Part shown: positions 7,970 through 17,153 of the stretch, piece by piece
Position numbering within the stretch: position 1 is the first letter of the stretch
Layout of the letters: every line of letters begins with the position of its first letter
Source: Vibrio sp. PID17_43
GTDB lineage: Bacteria > Pseudomonadota > Gammaproteobacteria > Enterobacterales > Vibrionaceae
Direction: 5' to 3'
NCBI RefSeq assembly: GCF_002608565.1
Contig: NZ_LIXM01000001.1
Coordinates: 186,001-250,000, forward strand
Length of the DNA: 64,000 nucleotides
Made by a program: the position numbers and the translations under genes
Notes under the pieces: model-generated
The model's database searches: none
Told to the model about the DNA's origin: nothing
Seen by the model: the letters and a program-made list of their open reading frames with translations, nothing else

Positions 7970-9508
7970 TCACTCGTTTACCCCCGAATATTTAACGCCC
8001 GATAGCTTCGCCATATCCCGATTCCAGGTAGATAAATCATTCAGGTTAAATTGACTCAATGAGTGATGACCACACGCTCTTGCCATCACTTGCATCATCT
8101 CAACGGATGCAGCAAAGAAGTTGTTTAGCTGATGAGAAGCTTTATCGACGTTTAAACGCTGCCTTAAATCGGCTTTCTGCGTGGCAATACCGGCAGGACA
8201 ATTGTTGGTATTACAAATCCTAGCAGCGACACACCCTATGGATTGCATCGCGCTGTTAGAAATCGCCACACCGTCAGCTCCTAATGCCATGGCTTTGACA
8301 AAATCCATCGGCACACGTAAGCCCCCAGTGACAATTAACGTGACACGGTCACCTACACCTTGTGCATCGAGATACCGTCTCGCTCTTGCAAGTGCCGGTA
8401 TCGTTGGAACACTAATATGATCACGGAACATTGCAGGAGCCGCTCCCGTACCACCGCCTCTGCCATCAAGAATGATGTAATCCGCACTCGCGTCAAGCGC
8501 AAACTGAATGTCTTCTTCAATATGGTTCGCACTCAATTTAAAACCGATGGGAATACCGCCCGTGATTTCACGTACTCGGTCAGCAAACTTTTTGAAATCT
8601 TGCGCGGTGTGGAGATCTTTAAATGTCGGGGGAGAGATGGCGGACTGCCCTTCAGGTATACCCCGTACCTGAGAAATTCTCCCTACGTTTTTGTTGCCTG
8701 GAAGATGGCCACCTGTCCCTGTTTTCGCCCCTTGCCCACCTTTGAAGTGGAACGCTTGCACATTGACGAGCTTGGATTCATCGTAGCCAAACTGAGCACT
8801 CGCAAGTTCATAGAAATAACGCGAATTGGCTTGTTGCTCTTCAGGTAACATCCCTCCTTCACCGGAACAAATACCCGTTCCGGCTAATTCCGCGCCTTTT
8901 GCGAGTGACACTTTCGCTTCTTCGGAGAGTGAGCCAAAGCTCATGTCAGACACAAATAAAGGAATGTTCAGTACCAATGGCTTTTTCGCTTTTGGGCCAA
9001 TAACAAGCTCCGTCGCTACAGGTACCTCTTCCATCAAGGGTTTTGTCGCCATTTGAGCGACCATGACTTGTAAGTCATCCCAATGTGGTAATAAATGTCT
9101 TGGAACGCCCATTGACGTCATTGGGCCATGATGCCCCAATTTAGACAACCCTTCTCTTGCTAATTGGTGGATAAACTCAACAGTGGGTTCTTCTTGAGTC
9201 GCGATTGCAATTGGGCTCGAATGGTCACCTGATTTTATTTCAGGCCCTTCCTGACCAACTTGATCCGTCGAAAATTGCTTGTGGCTACCATCACAAAATG
9301 GAGCGTCGGCCGTATATTTACACTGACACAGCCACGCTTCTTCGTCTTTTTCGGCAATAAAGTCCATGGGTTTAAATCCGGTTCCAACATGAGACCCGTC
9401 ACAGAAAGGCTGTGTTTTTGATTTTCCACATCGGCAGTAGGAATACTCCTCACCTTGTTTTAACTCAACTTTTATCGGTTTGTTATCCGCAATCACTGGC
9501 TTACGCAT
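7970..9508 (-). CDS. CDGSH iron-sulfur / FMN-binding glutamate synthase-like fusion protein
   Basis: The 512-residue protein has two parts. Residues 1-80 hold two CDGSH-type 2Fe-2S motifs, CRCGKSKTQPFCDGSH and CQCKYTADAPFCDGSH. Residues 110-500 are the FMN-binding central domain of glutamate synthase, with KGGQGAKTGTGGHLPG, the FMN-phosphate loop GRGGGTGAAP, and a 3Fe-4S cysteine set CVAARICNTNNCPAG. The amidotransferase domain and the NADPH subunit of true GltB/GltD are absent, so it is not a complete glutamate synthase. Its reaction is unknown; an FMN oxidoreductase fed by the 2Fe-2S clusters is the natural reading. It is divergent from the YbaK-like gene. Confidence 0.88.
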   Translation of the reverse strand: MRKPVIADNKPIKVELKQGEEYSYCRCGKSKTQPFCDGSHVGTGFKPMDFIAEKDEEAWLCQCKYTADAPFCDGSHKQFSTDQVGQEGPEIKSGDHSSPIAIATQEEPTVEFIHQLAREGLSKLGHHGPMTSMGVPRHLLPHWDDLQVMVAQMATKPLMEEVPVATELVIGPKAKKPLVLNIPLFVSDMSFGSLSEEAKVSLAKGAELAGTGICSGEGGMLPEEQQANSRYFYELASAQFGYDESKLVNVQAFHFKGGQGAKTGTGGHLPGNKNVGRISQVRGIPEGQSAISPPTFKDLHTAQDFKKFADRVREITGGIPIGFKLSANHIEEDIQFALDASADYIILDGRGGGTGAAPAMFRDHISVPTIPALARARRYLDAQGVGDRVTLIVTGGLRVPMDFVKAMALGADGVAISNSAMQSIGCVAARICNTNNCPAGIATQKADLRQRLNVDKASHQLNNFFAASVEMMQVMARACGHHSLSQFNLNDLSTWNRDMAKLSGVKYSGVNE

Positions 9509-9637
9509 ATTGGTTTCCTCATATCACATCCTGTTCTTCACGAGCTTTCAGTAATCGTAGAACAGTATCTTTGTTACGCCAGTATTCCTTAGAGTCACCT
9601 ATACTATGTTATGGGGCTCAAACCGATGGAGGCGACT

Positions 9638-10117
9638 ATGCCTATTTCTAACCGACTCGACCACTATTTGACTGAACACCATATTCATTTTCAGACCGTT
9701 AATCACAGCCACAGTCACAGTTCACTGCAAAGTGGCGTTGCTGCAGGTGTCCCACTTAACAATTTGGCCAAAGGGGTGATTTTAGAAGATCATCAAGGTC
9801 GTCATGTAATGGCAGTATTGCCTGCCAACAATAAAATCAGTTTATCTCGACTCAATGATGAATTTAATGCGACATTTCATCTCGTGAAGGAGCGCGAGGT
9901 TTACCGTATGTTCACTGATTGCGAAAACGGAGCCATTCCGCCTGTGGGTAGCGCTTATCATATATTAACGGTTTGTGATGAGGTATTAGGCAACTTAGAT
10001 TATGTTTACCTCGAAGCGGGTGACCACGAAACCTTAATCAAACTCGATAAAGAGGCCTTTAAAGAGTTGATGGGGGAAAGCCGTTATTTACGCTTTAGTA
10101 GTGAAGTGTTCCATTAA
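9638..10117 (+). CDS. YbaK/ProX-type aminoacyl-tRNA deacylase
   Basis: The ATG at 9638 has a strong GGAGG site and gives a 159-residue protein; the upstream ATGs at 9611 and 9626 lack one. Conserved features are the His-rich N-terminus, GVAAGVPLNNLAKGVIL, the catalytic-lysine region LAKG, and a C-terminal GDHETLIKLDKEAFKELM. The fold hydrolyses mischarged tRNAs such as Cys- or Ala-tRNAPro, or acts on other substrates. It stands alone, divergent from the CDGSH fusion gene. Which tRNA it edits cannot be told. Confidence 0.8.
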   Translation: MPISNRLDHYLTEHHIHFQTVNHSHSHSSLQSGVAAGVPLNNLAKGVILEDHQGRHVMAVLPANNKISLSRLNDEFNATFHLVKEREVYRMFTDCENGAIPPVGSAYHILTVCDEVLGNLDYVYLEAGDHETLIKLDKEAFKELMGESRYLRFSSEVFH

Positions 10118-10750
10118 TCAAGCTTAGGCTCTTGTTTATCCACTCAAGTCACCTTGAGATGCTTGGGTATGACAACAGAACAAGAGCCTTTATCCTTCCT
10201 CAAGTTCAAGCCTCGTCATTCAGCCCACACCGCATATTGCGCAGTTGTAACATCATTGTTGAACAACCATTCAATATATCGCCGTAGATGCAATTAATCT
10301 TAAGTAAAAACTCTAATTGAAAAATTATTTTAGCGCGGTTTCACCTAGGGTAAGCACATTTCAACACACTAGCGAACGATCAACGCGAACAATTATTAAA
10401 CATCCGTTTTAAACATACGTACTAACTTCTAGCTTCCTCAAAGTCACGTTCTATTAACATGTAGCCACCAACCCAACCTTCTCCCTCAAACAGCCACTAA
10501 GGTTCCTCGACCTATTCCGAACATAAGAAAACATCATATTCATAATCATTACATATACTTATCAGCATTAATATTAGTCATGCTGTATATGAGACTGGTG
10601 TGACAATTTCAAAAAATCAACATTACACAATTGTTAAATGGATTTATGTTTTAGGTGGTGCCCTTTCCTAAATCATTTAAGTTCGATCTAGTTTTGTGAG
10701 CACTTTAATAAAGAACGCATCCTAAAAAAACACATGGAGTTTAGAGTGAT
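10118..10750. other. Long intergenic region with a repeat-like hairpin and the fadL-like leader
   Basis: The first 75 bases hold an inverted repeat, AGGCTCTTG at 10126-10134 with CAAGAGCCT at 10181-10189. Between the arms is a stretch whose complement reads ATACCCAAG and TCAAG, similar to the Vibrio-type palindrome at 36007-36059. The rest is AT-rich, with no coding frame, and should contain the promoter for the truncated porin gene. Confidence 0.5.
10594..10608. promoter_or_regulatory. Possible FadR operator
   Basis: ACTGGTGTGACAATT differs by one central base from the TGGTCnGAC core of FadR operators. FadR regulates fadL and other fatty acid genes, and this site lies about 145 bases upstream of a fadL-like start. 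It is a single weak match found by eye. Confidence 0.25.
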
Positions 10751-11260
10751 ATGAAGACAAGGAATGCAAAAATCGTTCTTGCGATATCTATAGTACTAAG
10801 CTCACCTAACTTATATGCCGCAGGATTTCAGTTATCTGAACACTCCGCAGCTGGTTTAGGTCGAGCCAACGCAGGTGAAGCCGCTATTGCCGATGGAGCG
10901 TCAGTGGTTGCTCATAACGCTGCTGCCATCACGATGTTTCAATCTTATGAGTTATCTGTTGGCGCATCCTATATCATGCCGGAAGTACGAGTGACGGGTA
11001 ATGGTGAGTCAGATTCGTTTAATAACCTACTCACTAACAACGACGTAGTCGATAACGTCATCGTCCCTTCGTTTTATATTGCTGCACCAATTAATGATTC
11101 TTGGTCATGGGGCTTAGGCATATTTACCGATTTTGGATTAGCGACCGAATACCCGGATGATTACCTTGCAGGGCCGATTGGTGGGGAAACCAGTTTAGAG
11201 AGCGTCATTTTTAATCCTGCCATTGCCTACCGTATCAATGACAACTTCAGCGTAGGTGGT
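10751..11260 (+). pseudogene. FadL-family outer membrane transporter, truncated by deletion
   Basis: The frame starts with a signal peptide (MKTRNAKIVLAISIVLSS..LYA) and continues with the FadL hallmark AGFQLSEHSAAGLGRANAGEAA, the plug region of long-chain fatty acid porins. It proceeds normally to about residue 170 (NPAIAYRINDNFSVGGG) and is then cut off, whereas FadL proteins are over 400 residues. The reading frame drifts to a stop at 11290 with non-homologous residues. No beta-barrel could form, so the gene should be inactive. Confidence 0.8.
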
Positions 11261-11360
11261 GGCAGAGCTTGGACGCCACGTGGTGCATGATGAAGGGGTT
11301 CAGCTCATCGCTGACTGGATTAACTCCATCGATACCACTGGCTGGAGCTGTGTAGAATAA
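11256..11360 (+). pseudogene. C-terminal tail of a second gene joined to the fadL remnant
   Basis: In the +1 frame relative to the porin remnant, 35 codons read VVAELGRHVVHDEGVQLIAD and onward to a stop. This ELGR-xxVHxEGVxLIxxWI pattern is the usual end of large secreted heme/repeat proteins of the SO_0930 type. The tail meets the FadL sequence inside GGTGGTGGC at 11255-11263, so a deletion has probably removed the rest of both genes. A terminator follows. Confidence 0.6.
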
Positions 11361-11404
11361 GTCAATCGACGGTCACTCGCGTAGATGGTGACCGTTCGCT
11401 CGAC

Positions 11405-11440
11405 TAAAAAAACCGCCTGATTAGGCGGTTTCCTTTTTTG
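11405..11440. terminator. Bidirectional terminator
   Basis: A perfect 8-base stem AACCGCCT / AGGCGGTT with a GATT loop at 11411-11430 is flanked by A7 on the left and CCTTTTTT on the right. It serves the chimeric remnant (+) and the aldehyde dehydrogenase gene (-). Confidence 0.9.
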
Positions 11441-11454
11441 AAATAGTGCGTTAT

Positions 11455-12867
11455 CTAACGAATGAAAAACTTTTGTAACGCTTTAATCGCTATACCGCGA
11501 CGTTCCATAAGCAAGCTAACACGTGGTAGCCAAGTTGGCGTATGAAACACCGTCTTTGCATGACTAAAGGTTCTAAAGCCCTCTTCACCATGATAATGCC
11601 CCAGTCCCGATTCACCAATACCACCAAATGGTGCATCTTCGGCACCAACATGCAAAATCGTGTCATTAATACCAACGCCCCCACTGTGGGTGTTATGTAC
11701 GATATGCTCAATCGTACCTTTGTCCTCTGTCATAATGTAGAGCGCCAGAGGGCGTTGATTCCGATTGATGTATTCAAGCACCTCAGCCATGTCGTTATAA
11801 GGCTTAATTGGCATCAGTGGACCAAAAATCTCCTCTTGCATCACGACCATGTCTGACGACACATTGGTTAACAAATGAGGATACAGACAACGGCCTTGCA
11901 CCGTTGGCTCCGCCACGGAATGAACATCGGCCCCTTTTGCTTTCGCATCTTCTAATACCGCTTTCAGGCGATCGTATTGACGCTGATTAATGATATGAGA
12001 GAAGCCCTGCTCTTGCTCACCATTGATGTACAACGCTTCAAAACGCTTAAGAAACAACGACACAAACTCATCCACTTTGTGTTGTGGCACAAAGGCGTAA
12101 TCTGGCGCGACACATATTTGCCCTGCGTTAATGCACTTACCAAATAAAATTGCATCGACGGCTTTATTCAAGTTTGCATCATCCGCCACAATAACTGGGG
12201 ACTTGCCGCCAAGTTCTAACGTCACAGGGGTTAAGTTTTCAGCGGCGGCTTTGGCGACCGCTCGACCCACGTTCGTCGAACCAGTAAACAATAAATGATC
12301 AAACGGCAATTTACTGAACGCTTGAGCCACGTCGGCTTCACCTTCCACCACCTCGACATCTTCAGGCAATGAACGGCAAATCTCTGCGATAACCTTATTG
12401 GTCTCTGGCGTGAACTCACTTAACTTCATCATCACACGGTTACCCGCAGCAAGTGCCGTGACTAATGGCGATAAGCTCAAAATAACCGGGAAGTTCCACG
12501 GTGAAATAATACCAACTACCCCCACTGGCTGATACTCAACCGAGACTTTGGACGGCGCCATGAGTAAACCGGCATGGCGACGGCTTGGCTTACACCATCT
12601 GTTTAGGCGTTTTAAGGTGTAGTTGATTTGAGAAATCGTTGGTAGAACATCGGTCATTGCCGTATCAAATTCTGAGCGATAACCAAAATCAGCGCTCAAT
12701 GCATCGACGAGCGCTTGCTGATTATCCAGAATAGTTTGCTTGAGGAGAGCAAGCTTTTGCTTTCTCACGTCAATACTTGGGTAAGGCTCAACATTGTAGG
12801 CTGCCTTAAGCTTATCCAGTGTCTTACGTAATGAGTAGCCAACTTCGACGTCTACTATCGCATTCAT
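11455..12867 (-). CDS. Aldehyde dehydrogenase, coniferyl aldehyde dehydrogenase-like
   Basis: A 470-residue NAD(P)-dependent aldehyde dehydrogenase. Visible motifs are the cofactor-binding region SPWNFPVILSLSPLVTALAAGN, FTGSTNVGR, the catalytic Glu in TLELGGKSP, and the catalytic Cys in GKCINAGQICVAPDY. The spacing, the ISPWNFP start and the C-terminal basic tail fit the coniferyl-aldehyde/short family that oxidises aromatic or long-chain aldehydes. The start is the third Met (12867), because AGGAGA sits six bases before it; the longer frame would put that site inside the gene. It stands alone; the substrate is inferred from family only. Confidence 0.9.
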   Translation of the reverse strand: MNAIVDVEVGYSLRKTLDKLKAAYNVEPYPSIDVRKQKLALLKQTILDNQQALVDALSADFGYRSEFDTAMTDVLPTISQINYTLKRLNRWCKPSRRHAGLLMAPSKVSVEYQPVGVVGIISPWNFPVILSLSPLVTALAAGNRVMMKLSEFTPETNKVIAEICRSLPEDVEVVEGEADVAQAFSKLPFDHLLFTGSTNVGRAVAKAAAENLTPVTLELGGKSPVIVADDANLNKAVDAILFGKCINAGQICVAPDYAFVPQHKVDEFVSLFLKRFEALYINGEQEQGFSHIINQRQYDRLKAVLEDAKAKGADVHSVAEPTVQGRCLYPHLLTNVSSDMVVMQEEIFGPLMPIKPYNDMAEVLEYINRNQRPLALYIMTEDKGTIEHIVHNTHSGGVGINDTILHVGAEDAPFGGIGESGLGHYHGEEGFRTFSHAKTVFHTPTWLPRVSLLMERRGIAIKALQKFFIR

Positions 12868-13025
12868 GATCATTCTCCTCATGCACCTGAATACCGTTAA
12901 TGCCGTGCTTTCGCCTTAACGTTAACATAAATGCAACACGCTTACTATTATCGTATCGATGAAGTTAGAGTTGCAGCTCGGATCTTATTCCATTAATGCA
13001 TGAACCTAACAGCAACCGAGTAAAA

Positions 13026-13478
13026 TTATATCTGACTGATAAGCGTAAATTGTGTCGGAACGCTTTCAACATAATATTTCCATACATGTTCATAGAGATG
13101 ATGTTGGTTTGCAAAAGGCGTAAGCTGTTTGGCTTCTGCTAGCGTACACCATCGGTAATCAGTGTGTTCGTGATTAAGCGTAACATGTTGTTCTGGTTTA
13201 CAAAAAATGACAAAGCAAGGAATAACCATGATTCGATTTTTGTGCGCCTCATAAAACTGCTCCAAAAAATCAGCACTATGAAGCTCTACCCCTTCGATTT
13301 TCGTTTCCTCTTTCAATTCTCGAATGAGTGTTTGCCAACCCGTTTCCCCTTCTTCAATACCACCAGCAACATGACACCAATACCCTCCTTTGACACGCTT
13401 AAGTAACAGCATCTTTTTTACACCATCAAATTCGGAAATTACGACGCCAGACACGTGCGTGGCTTGTATAGGTATCAT
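13026..13478 (-). CDS. Nudix hydrolase
   Basis: A 150-residue Nudix protein. The Nudix box GGIEEGETGWQTLIRELKEE gives G-x5-E-x7-RE-x2-EE, with Lys in place of the usual Gly after it. Such enzymes hydrolyse nucleoside diphosphates linked to another moiety. The C-terminus is short and has no extra domain, so the substrate is open. The start at 13478 follows AAGGAG by seven bases; the Met six codons earlier does not. It is divergent from the EamA transporter gene. Confidence 0.88.
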   Translation of the reverse strand: MIPIQATHVSGVVISEFDGVKKMLLLKRVKGGYWCHVAGGIEEGETGWQTLIRELKEETKIEGVELHSADFLEQFYEAHKNRIMVIPCFVIFCKPEQHVTLNHEHTDYRWCTLAEAKQLTPFANQHHLYEHVWKYYVESVPTQFTLISQI

Positions 13479-13625
13479 ACACTTCTCCTTATGCAATTCT
13501 TTATCCCTAGGACGTTGTCAGTGTATCTTGTATAAATTAGAGAAATAACCATATTTACAACATGCTGATCTATTTGACCATTTTGTATGCTAAAGTCCGA
13601 TCTTCCGCCATAAACGAACTGTACG

Positions 13626-14525
13626 ATGCCTAATTCACTGAACTCTATGATTCCCATTGGCGTACGCTTTATGGTGCTATCAGCCTTTGGCTTTGCGCTT
13701 ATGTCTGCGACTGTCAAACACGTTAGTTTACACGGTATCCCCGTTTTTGAAATTGTTGCAGCTAGGGCGCTGGTTTCATTAGTCATCAGCTACCTAGATG
13801 TAAAGAGAAAACGCATTTCAGTGTGGGGGAACAACAAAGCACTATTGTTTGCTCGTGGTGCGGTTGGCACTATGGCCCTGATGTGTGTCTATTACTCTGT
13901 AACGACCTTACCTTTGGCAGAAGCAACCATTTTTCAATATATCCACCCTGTTTTTACCGCTGTGCTTGCGATGTTCTTTCTTAAAGAGCGCATCCAGTTT
14001 TCTACACTAGTATGCATCGTCCTTTGTGTGTTAGGGGTATATGTGATCGTGAAACCTGAAACAAGTGCCAGCACTGAACATGTGCTCCCTATGTTTAGCG
14101 TAATGATCGCGCTATTAGGTGCGTTTGGTAGCTCAATCGCGTACGTTATTGTCCGAAAGTTGAGTCAAACTGAAGACAGTTCGGTGATTATTTTCTATTT
14201 CCCGCTGGTAGCATTGCCTGCGTCCATTGTTTTAATGGGTGGTCAATTTGTCATTCCGAATCTGTATCTTACTATGATGCTTGTGCTCGTTGGCGTGTTC
14301 ACTCAAATTGGTCAACTTGGGTTAACCAAAGCAATGCAGACTCAAGAAGCCGGCAAAGCATCTGCTTACTCGTATGTACAGATCATATTTTCAGTCGTTC
14401 TGGGTATTGCGTTCTTTGGTGAGCAGCCATCTCTGTGGACGTATTTAGGTGGGTTACTCATTGTACTTGGCGCACTCACAAATGTATTTGGCCAACACCT
14501 CAAGATGATCCTTAAGAAAGGATAA
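13626..14525 (+). CDS. EamA/DMT-family inner membrane transporter
   Basis: The 299-residue protein is almost entirely hydrophobic, with about ten membrane helices in two EamA repeats. The first repeat ends near TLPLAEATIFQYIHPVFTA with FFLKERI, and the second ends with QIIFSVVLGIAFFGEQPS. These E-R/E-Q positions and the duplicated layout are typical of drug/metabolite exporters. The substrate is unknown. A terminator follows. No strong ribosome site is visible before the ATG, so a Met a few codons in (13647) is an alternative start. Confidence 0.85.
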   Translation: MPNSLNSMIPIGVRFMVLSAFGFALMSATVKHVSLHGIPVFEIVAARALVSLVISYLDVKRKRISVWGNNKALLFARGAVGTMALMCVYYSVTTLPLAEATIFQYIHPVFTAVLAMFFLKERIQFSTLVCIVLCVLGVYVIVKPETSASTEHVLPMFSVMIALLGAFGSSIAYVIVRKLSQTEDSSVIIFYFPLVALPASIVLMGGQFVIPNLYLTMMLVLVGVFTQIGQLGLTKAMQTQEAGKASAYSYVQIIFSVVLGIAFFGEQPSLWTYLGGLLIVLGALTNVFGQHLKMILKKG

Positions 14526-14583
14526 ATTGGTGCAGCCTCGATGTGTAATCACCTATCATGACGGAATAAACATCTCAAACAAC

Positions 14584-14612
14584 AAAGCCTCGATAACTAC
14601 CGAGGCTTTATT
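14584..14612. terminator. Bidirectional terminator
   Basis: AAAGCCTCG at 14584-14592 pairs with CGAGGCTTT at 14601-14609 around an eight-base loop, with an adjoining T-rich run on the plus strand. It separates the EamA gene (+) from the PAP2 gene (-). Confidence 0.85.
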
Positions 14613-14627
14613 TCATATAAGCTACGA

Positions 14628-15167
14628 TTACCAGCGATAGGTCAATGATACACCCACATCTTCACTGCTTACCCACGGTAAAAGCTGAACATTTTCATCA
14701 TAAGCATCGGTGAGGACATAGGCGCTCAGCGTACCTAAAGCTGCACCAGCAAGAACGTCACGCCAATAGTGTTTTTTCGCTTCCACACGCCCTACACCCA
14801 CCAGTGCTGCAACGCCATAAGCTGGCAAGCCCGCCTCCCAACCATAGCGTAAGTATAAATTTGTTGCCGAAGCGAAAGCATTGGCTGTATGGTTAGAAGG
14901 AAAACTGTCGTTACCACTTTTGTCAGGTCGCTCCGCATCAATTGACACCTTACCGATTAAGCCTATTCCCGATGCAGTACCGATACTAAATCCCGCTTGC
15001 CAAAAGCCTTCCCAATCACTTTTATATGCAGGTACCGCGGCCGCCGTTGCAACCAAGCCATAAGCTCCGATATCGGTAAGTACGTCCCAATCTTTTTCAC
15101 TCATCGCATGCACGGAATGAGAACCAAACAAAGATATCACACCAACCAAACGTACAATTTTCTTCAT
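14628..15167 (-). CDS. PAP2-family phosphatase-like protein, exported
   Basis: The 179-residue protein starts with a signal peptide, MKKIVRLVGVISLFGSHSVHA. The three PAP2 motifs follow: KVSIDAERP (K-x6-RP), SFPSNHTA (PSxH with Asn for Gly), and GRVEAKKHYWRD (R-x5-H-x3-D). Hydrophobic helices lie between them. The family removes phosphate from lipid phosphates such as undecaprenyl pyrophosphate or phosphatidate; the substituted PSNH motif is common in periplasm-facing bacterial members. The ATG at 15167 is chosen over a TTG 12 bases upstream. It is monocistronic. Confidence 0.85.
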   Translation of the reverse strand: MKKIVRLVGVISLFGSHSVHAMSEKDWDVLTDIGAYGLVATAAAVPAYKSDWEGFWQAGFSIGTASGIGLIGKVSIDAERPDKSGNDSFPSNHTANAFASATNLYLRYGWEAGLPAYGVAALVGVGRVEAKKHYWRDVLAGAALGTLSAYVLTDAYDENVQLLPWVSSEDVGVSLTYRW

Positions 15168-15442
15168 TAATACAACCAACTAGATGACAAATGCGCATGA
15201 AAGCTATCACAGCTATCGCGTTTGTTCGAATGAGAACTGTAACAATTTAAGTGTGAAGCGACTGTGAATAGACGTGAGTTAATGCAGAAATACATATAAA
15301 CAGCAGTGAGTGATGAAGAGTTGAGATGACTGGTTAAGCACAACGATTTACTATGGTTTGTTCGCTAAATCACGCGCTAGGTTCAGCGAGAATGACTTGG
15401 TTTGAAGGCGAGGCAACAATTTGAAGATCTAGTGGTTCTAAA

Positions 15443-16348
15443 TCAAATTGGCTGAGAAGTGAGTTTTTTACGCTTGGCTCGTATCGCAACACCTTCGACA
15501 ACGGTGAATAGCAGACCAACCCAGATGAAAGCAAAGGTCACAGCTTTCACACCATCAAACAGCTCACCAAAGAAAACAACCGCCAATACAAACTGCAGGC
15601 TTGGTTCAATGTATTGCATTAAACCTACCGTCGATAAGCTGGTGATACGAATTGCAATGGAGTAAAAAATCAGCGGCAAAATGGTCACCGGAGCACTACC
15701 CAAATACAACATAAAGGTAGCAGCATCGACCGTTGAAGCGAGCTCTCCAACCGTCCATTGCTTAACAAATAGATAACCACAAGCGAATGGCATTAATACG
15801 AACGCCTCAATAAACAGCGTCGTGCTCCAGCTATAGTTAATCTTCTTTTTAAAAAGCCCATATAGAGAAAAAAACAAACCCATGGTCAACGCAACCATTG
15901 GTAGCTCACCATAGTGGATCACTTGGTACAAGACGCCGATGGCTGCCAATAGAATCCCAAGAAACTTGCCTTTCGATAGCTTATCACCAAGAACGAAAAC
16001 ACCTAACGCAACAGAAATCAAAGGGCCAATGAAAAAACCTAAGCTTGCATCGATCACTCTGTGATTTGTCAGCGCCCATGTAAATGCGACCCAAGAGATA
16101 CACATCAAGCTACTTGCCACGAAAGCATACCCAAGTGACTTTTTGTCTTGCCAAATTTCAGCCCAGTTTGGCCAATGTCGAGTCATCATCAACACTAGAA
16201 GAAGGCCTACTGGCACAGAGCCAATAATTCTTAACGCTAACAGCTCATCCATTGCCGCATTCGGTAAATAACGATAATAAATCGGCAGTAATCCCCAAAT
16301 AACGAAAGATAGCGCCGCCATAAAATTGCCGTAACGACTGTTGTTCAT
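15443..16348 (-). CDS. rarD: RarD-type EamA transporter
   Basis: The protein starts MNNSRYGNFMAALSFVIWGL and has the RarD pattern: GLLPIYYRYL early, FTWALTNHRVIDASLGFFIGPL in the middle, LFFSLYGLFKK and LFIEAFVLMP later. About ten membrane helices are expected. RarD is a DMT-family permease first noted through chloramphenicol sensitivity, but its natural substrate is not established. The ATG at 16348 is preferred because the 15 residues before it are not family-like. It may share a transcript with the TauE/SafE gene 82 bases upstream on the same strand. Confidence 0.88.
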   Translation of the reverse strand: MNNSRYGNFMAALSFVIWGLLPIYYRYLPNAAMDELLALRIIGSVPVGLLLVLMMTRHWPNWAEIWQDKKSLGYAFVASSLMCISWVAFTWALTNHRVIDASLGFFIGPLISVALGVFVLGDKLSKGKFLGILLAAIGVLYQVIHYGELPMVALTMGLFFSLYGLFKKKINYSWSTTLFIEAFVLMPFACGYLFVKQWTVGELASTVDAATFMLYLGSAPVTILPLIFYSIAIRITSLSTVGLMQYIEPSLQFVLAVVFFGELFDGVKAVTFAFIWVGLLFTVVEGVAIRAKRKKLTSQPI

Positions 16349-16430
16349 AACTAACTCAGCACATAAAAAGTGACGCGATTCTATAGGGCGCATTTGTTTT
16401 GTAAAGTGCTTTTACAACGCAACCTTATAA

Positions 16431-17153
16431 CTACACAGCAAACCCTTGAATGACCGCCGTCAAGCCACTAACAAAACACAGAGTAAGCGCGCCAAAACGA
16501 ATTTTCTCCTTCGGTAAAGACTGTGTCGTTTTTATCGCCAGCCAATACCCGAACGCTGCACTTGGCAACAACGGAAGAGTGATAAGCAAATGGTGCAGAT
16601 TGAAAAAACCTGCCGGTATTTGAATCACCAAGGAGATGATAGAGCTGAATACAAAAAACGCCGAAAGGTTACCACGTAACTGATTGGCTTCTTGATGCTG
16701 AAGAAGCAGCGCCATCGGAGGCCCGCCTATCGCAGAGCTCGTACCGAACAATCCTGAAAAAAAGCCCGCAACCGTCATCCGTCCGGGTGTCGGCTCAATA
16801 CGAAACGGCAGCACACTTACCGTAACTGCGAACAATACAAGAAAACCGATCCATAACGTCAACGCTTCTGTAGAAACAAAAAACAGCAGTACCCCACCCG
16901 CAATTGAGCCTGGAACCCGGCCTATCAATGCCATTTTCAAACCGCCAATCTCGACACTGCTTCGATGTTTCATCGCATTCATTAAAGAGATAAACAGCGC
17001 CACCAAACAGATCGGAGCTGGGACGTACTCAGGCGCCCAAAGTATCAGTAAAGGAGCAGCAACGATCGCTAGCCCAAAGCCAATTGCCGTTTGTACATAA
17101 GACCCAAGAAATATCAGCCCCATCGCGAGCAATTGTGTCGAATCGAATTCCAT
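16431..17153 (-). CDS. TauE/SafE-family sulfite/anion exporter-like protein
   Basis: The 240-residue membrane protein has about seven or eight helices. It begins FDSTQLLAMGLIFLGSYVQT and includes the conserved GFGLAIVAAPLL of the first repeat and FFSGLFGTSSAIGGPPMALLL of the second. The family moves sulfite, sulfoacetate or other organosulfur anions across the inner membrane. The Met at 17153 starts the conserved domain; an in-frame Met 34 codons earlier adds unlike sequence. No neighbouring gene hints at the substrate. Confidence 0.82.
   Translation of the reverse strand: MEFDSTQLLAMGLIFLGSYVQTAIGFGLAIVAAPLLILWAPEYVPAPICLVALFISLMNAMKHRSSVEIGGLKMALIGRVPGSIAGGVLLFFVSTEALTLWIGFLVLFAVTVSVLPFRIEPTPGRMTVAGFFSGLFGTSSAIGGPPMALLLQHQEANQLRGNLSAFFVFSSIISLVIQIPAGFFNLHHLLITLPLLPSAAFGYWLAIKTTQSLPKEKIRFGALTLCFVSGLTAVIQGFAV

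Noticed and set aside
11261-11290. Complete 179-aa porin ending at 11290
   Set aside because: The last codons are the neighbouring gene's sequence read in a wrong frame; the FadL barrel is missing.
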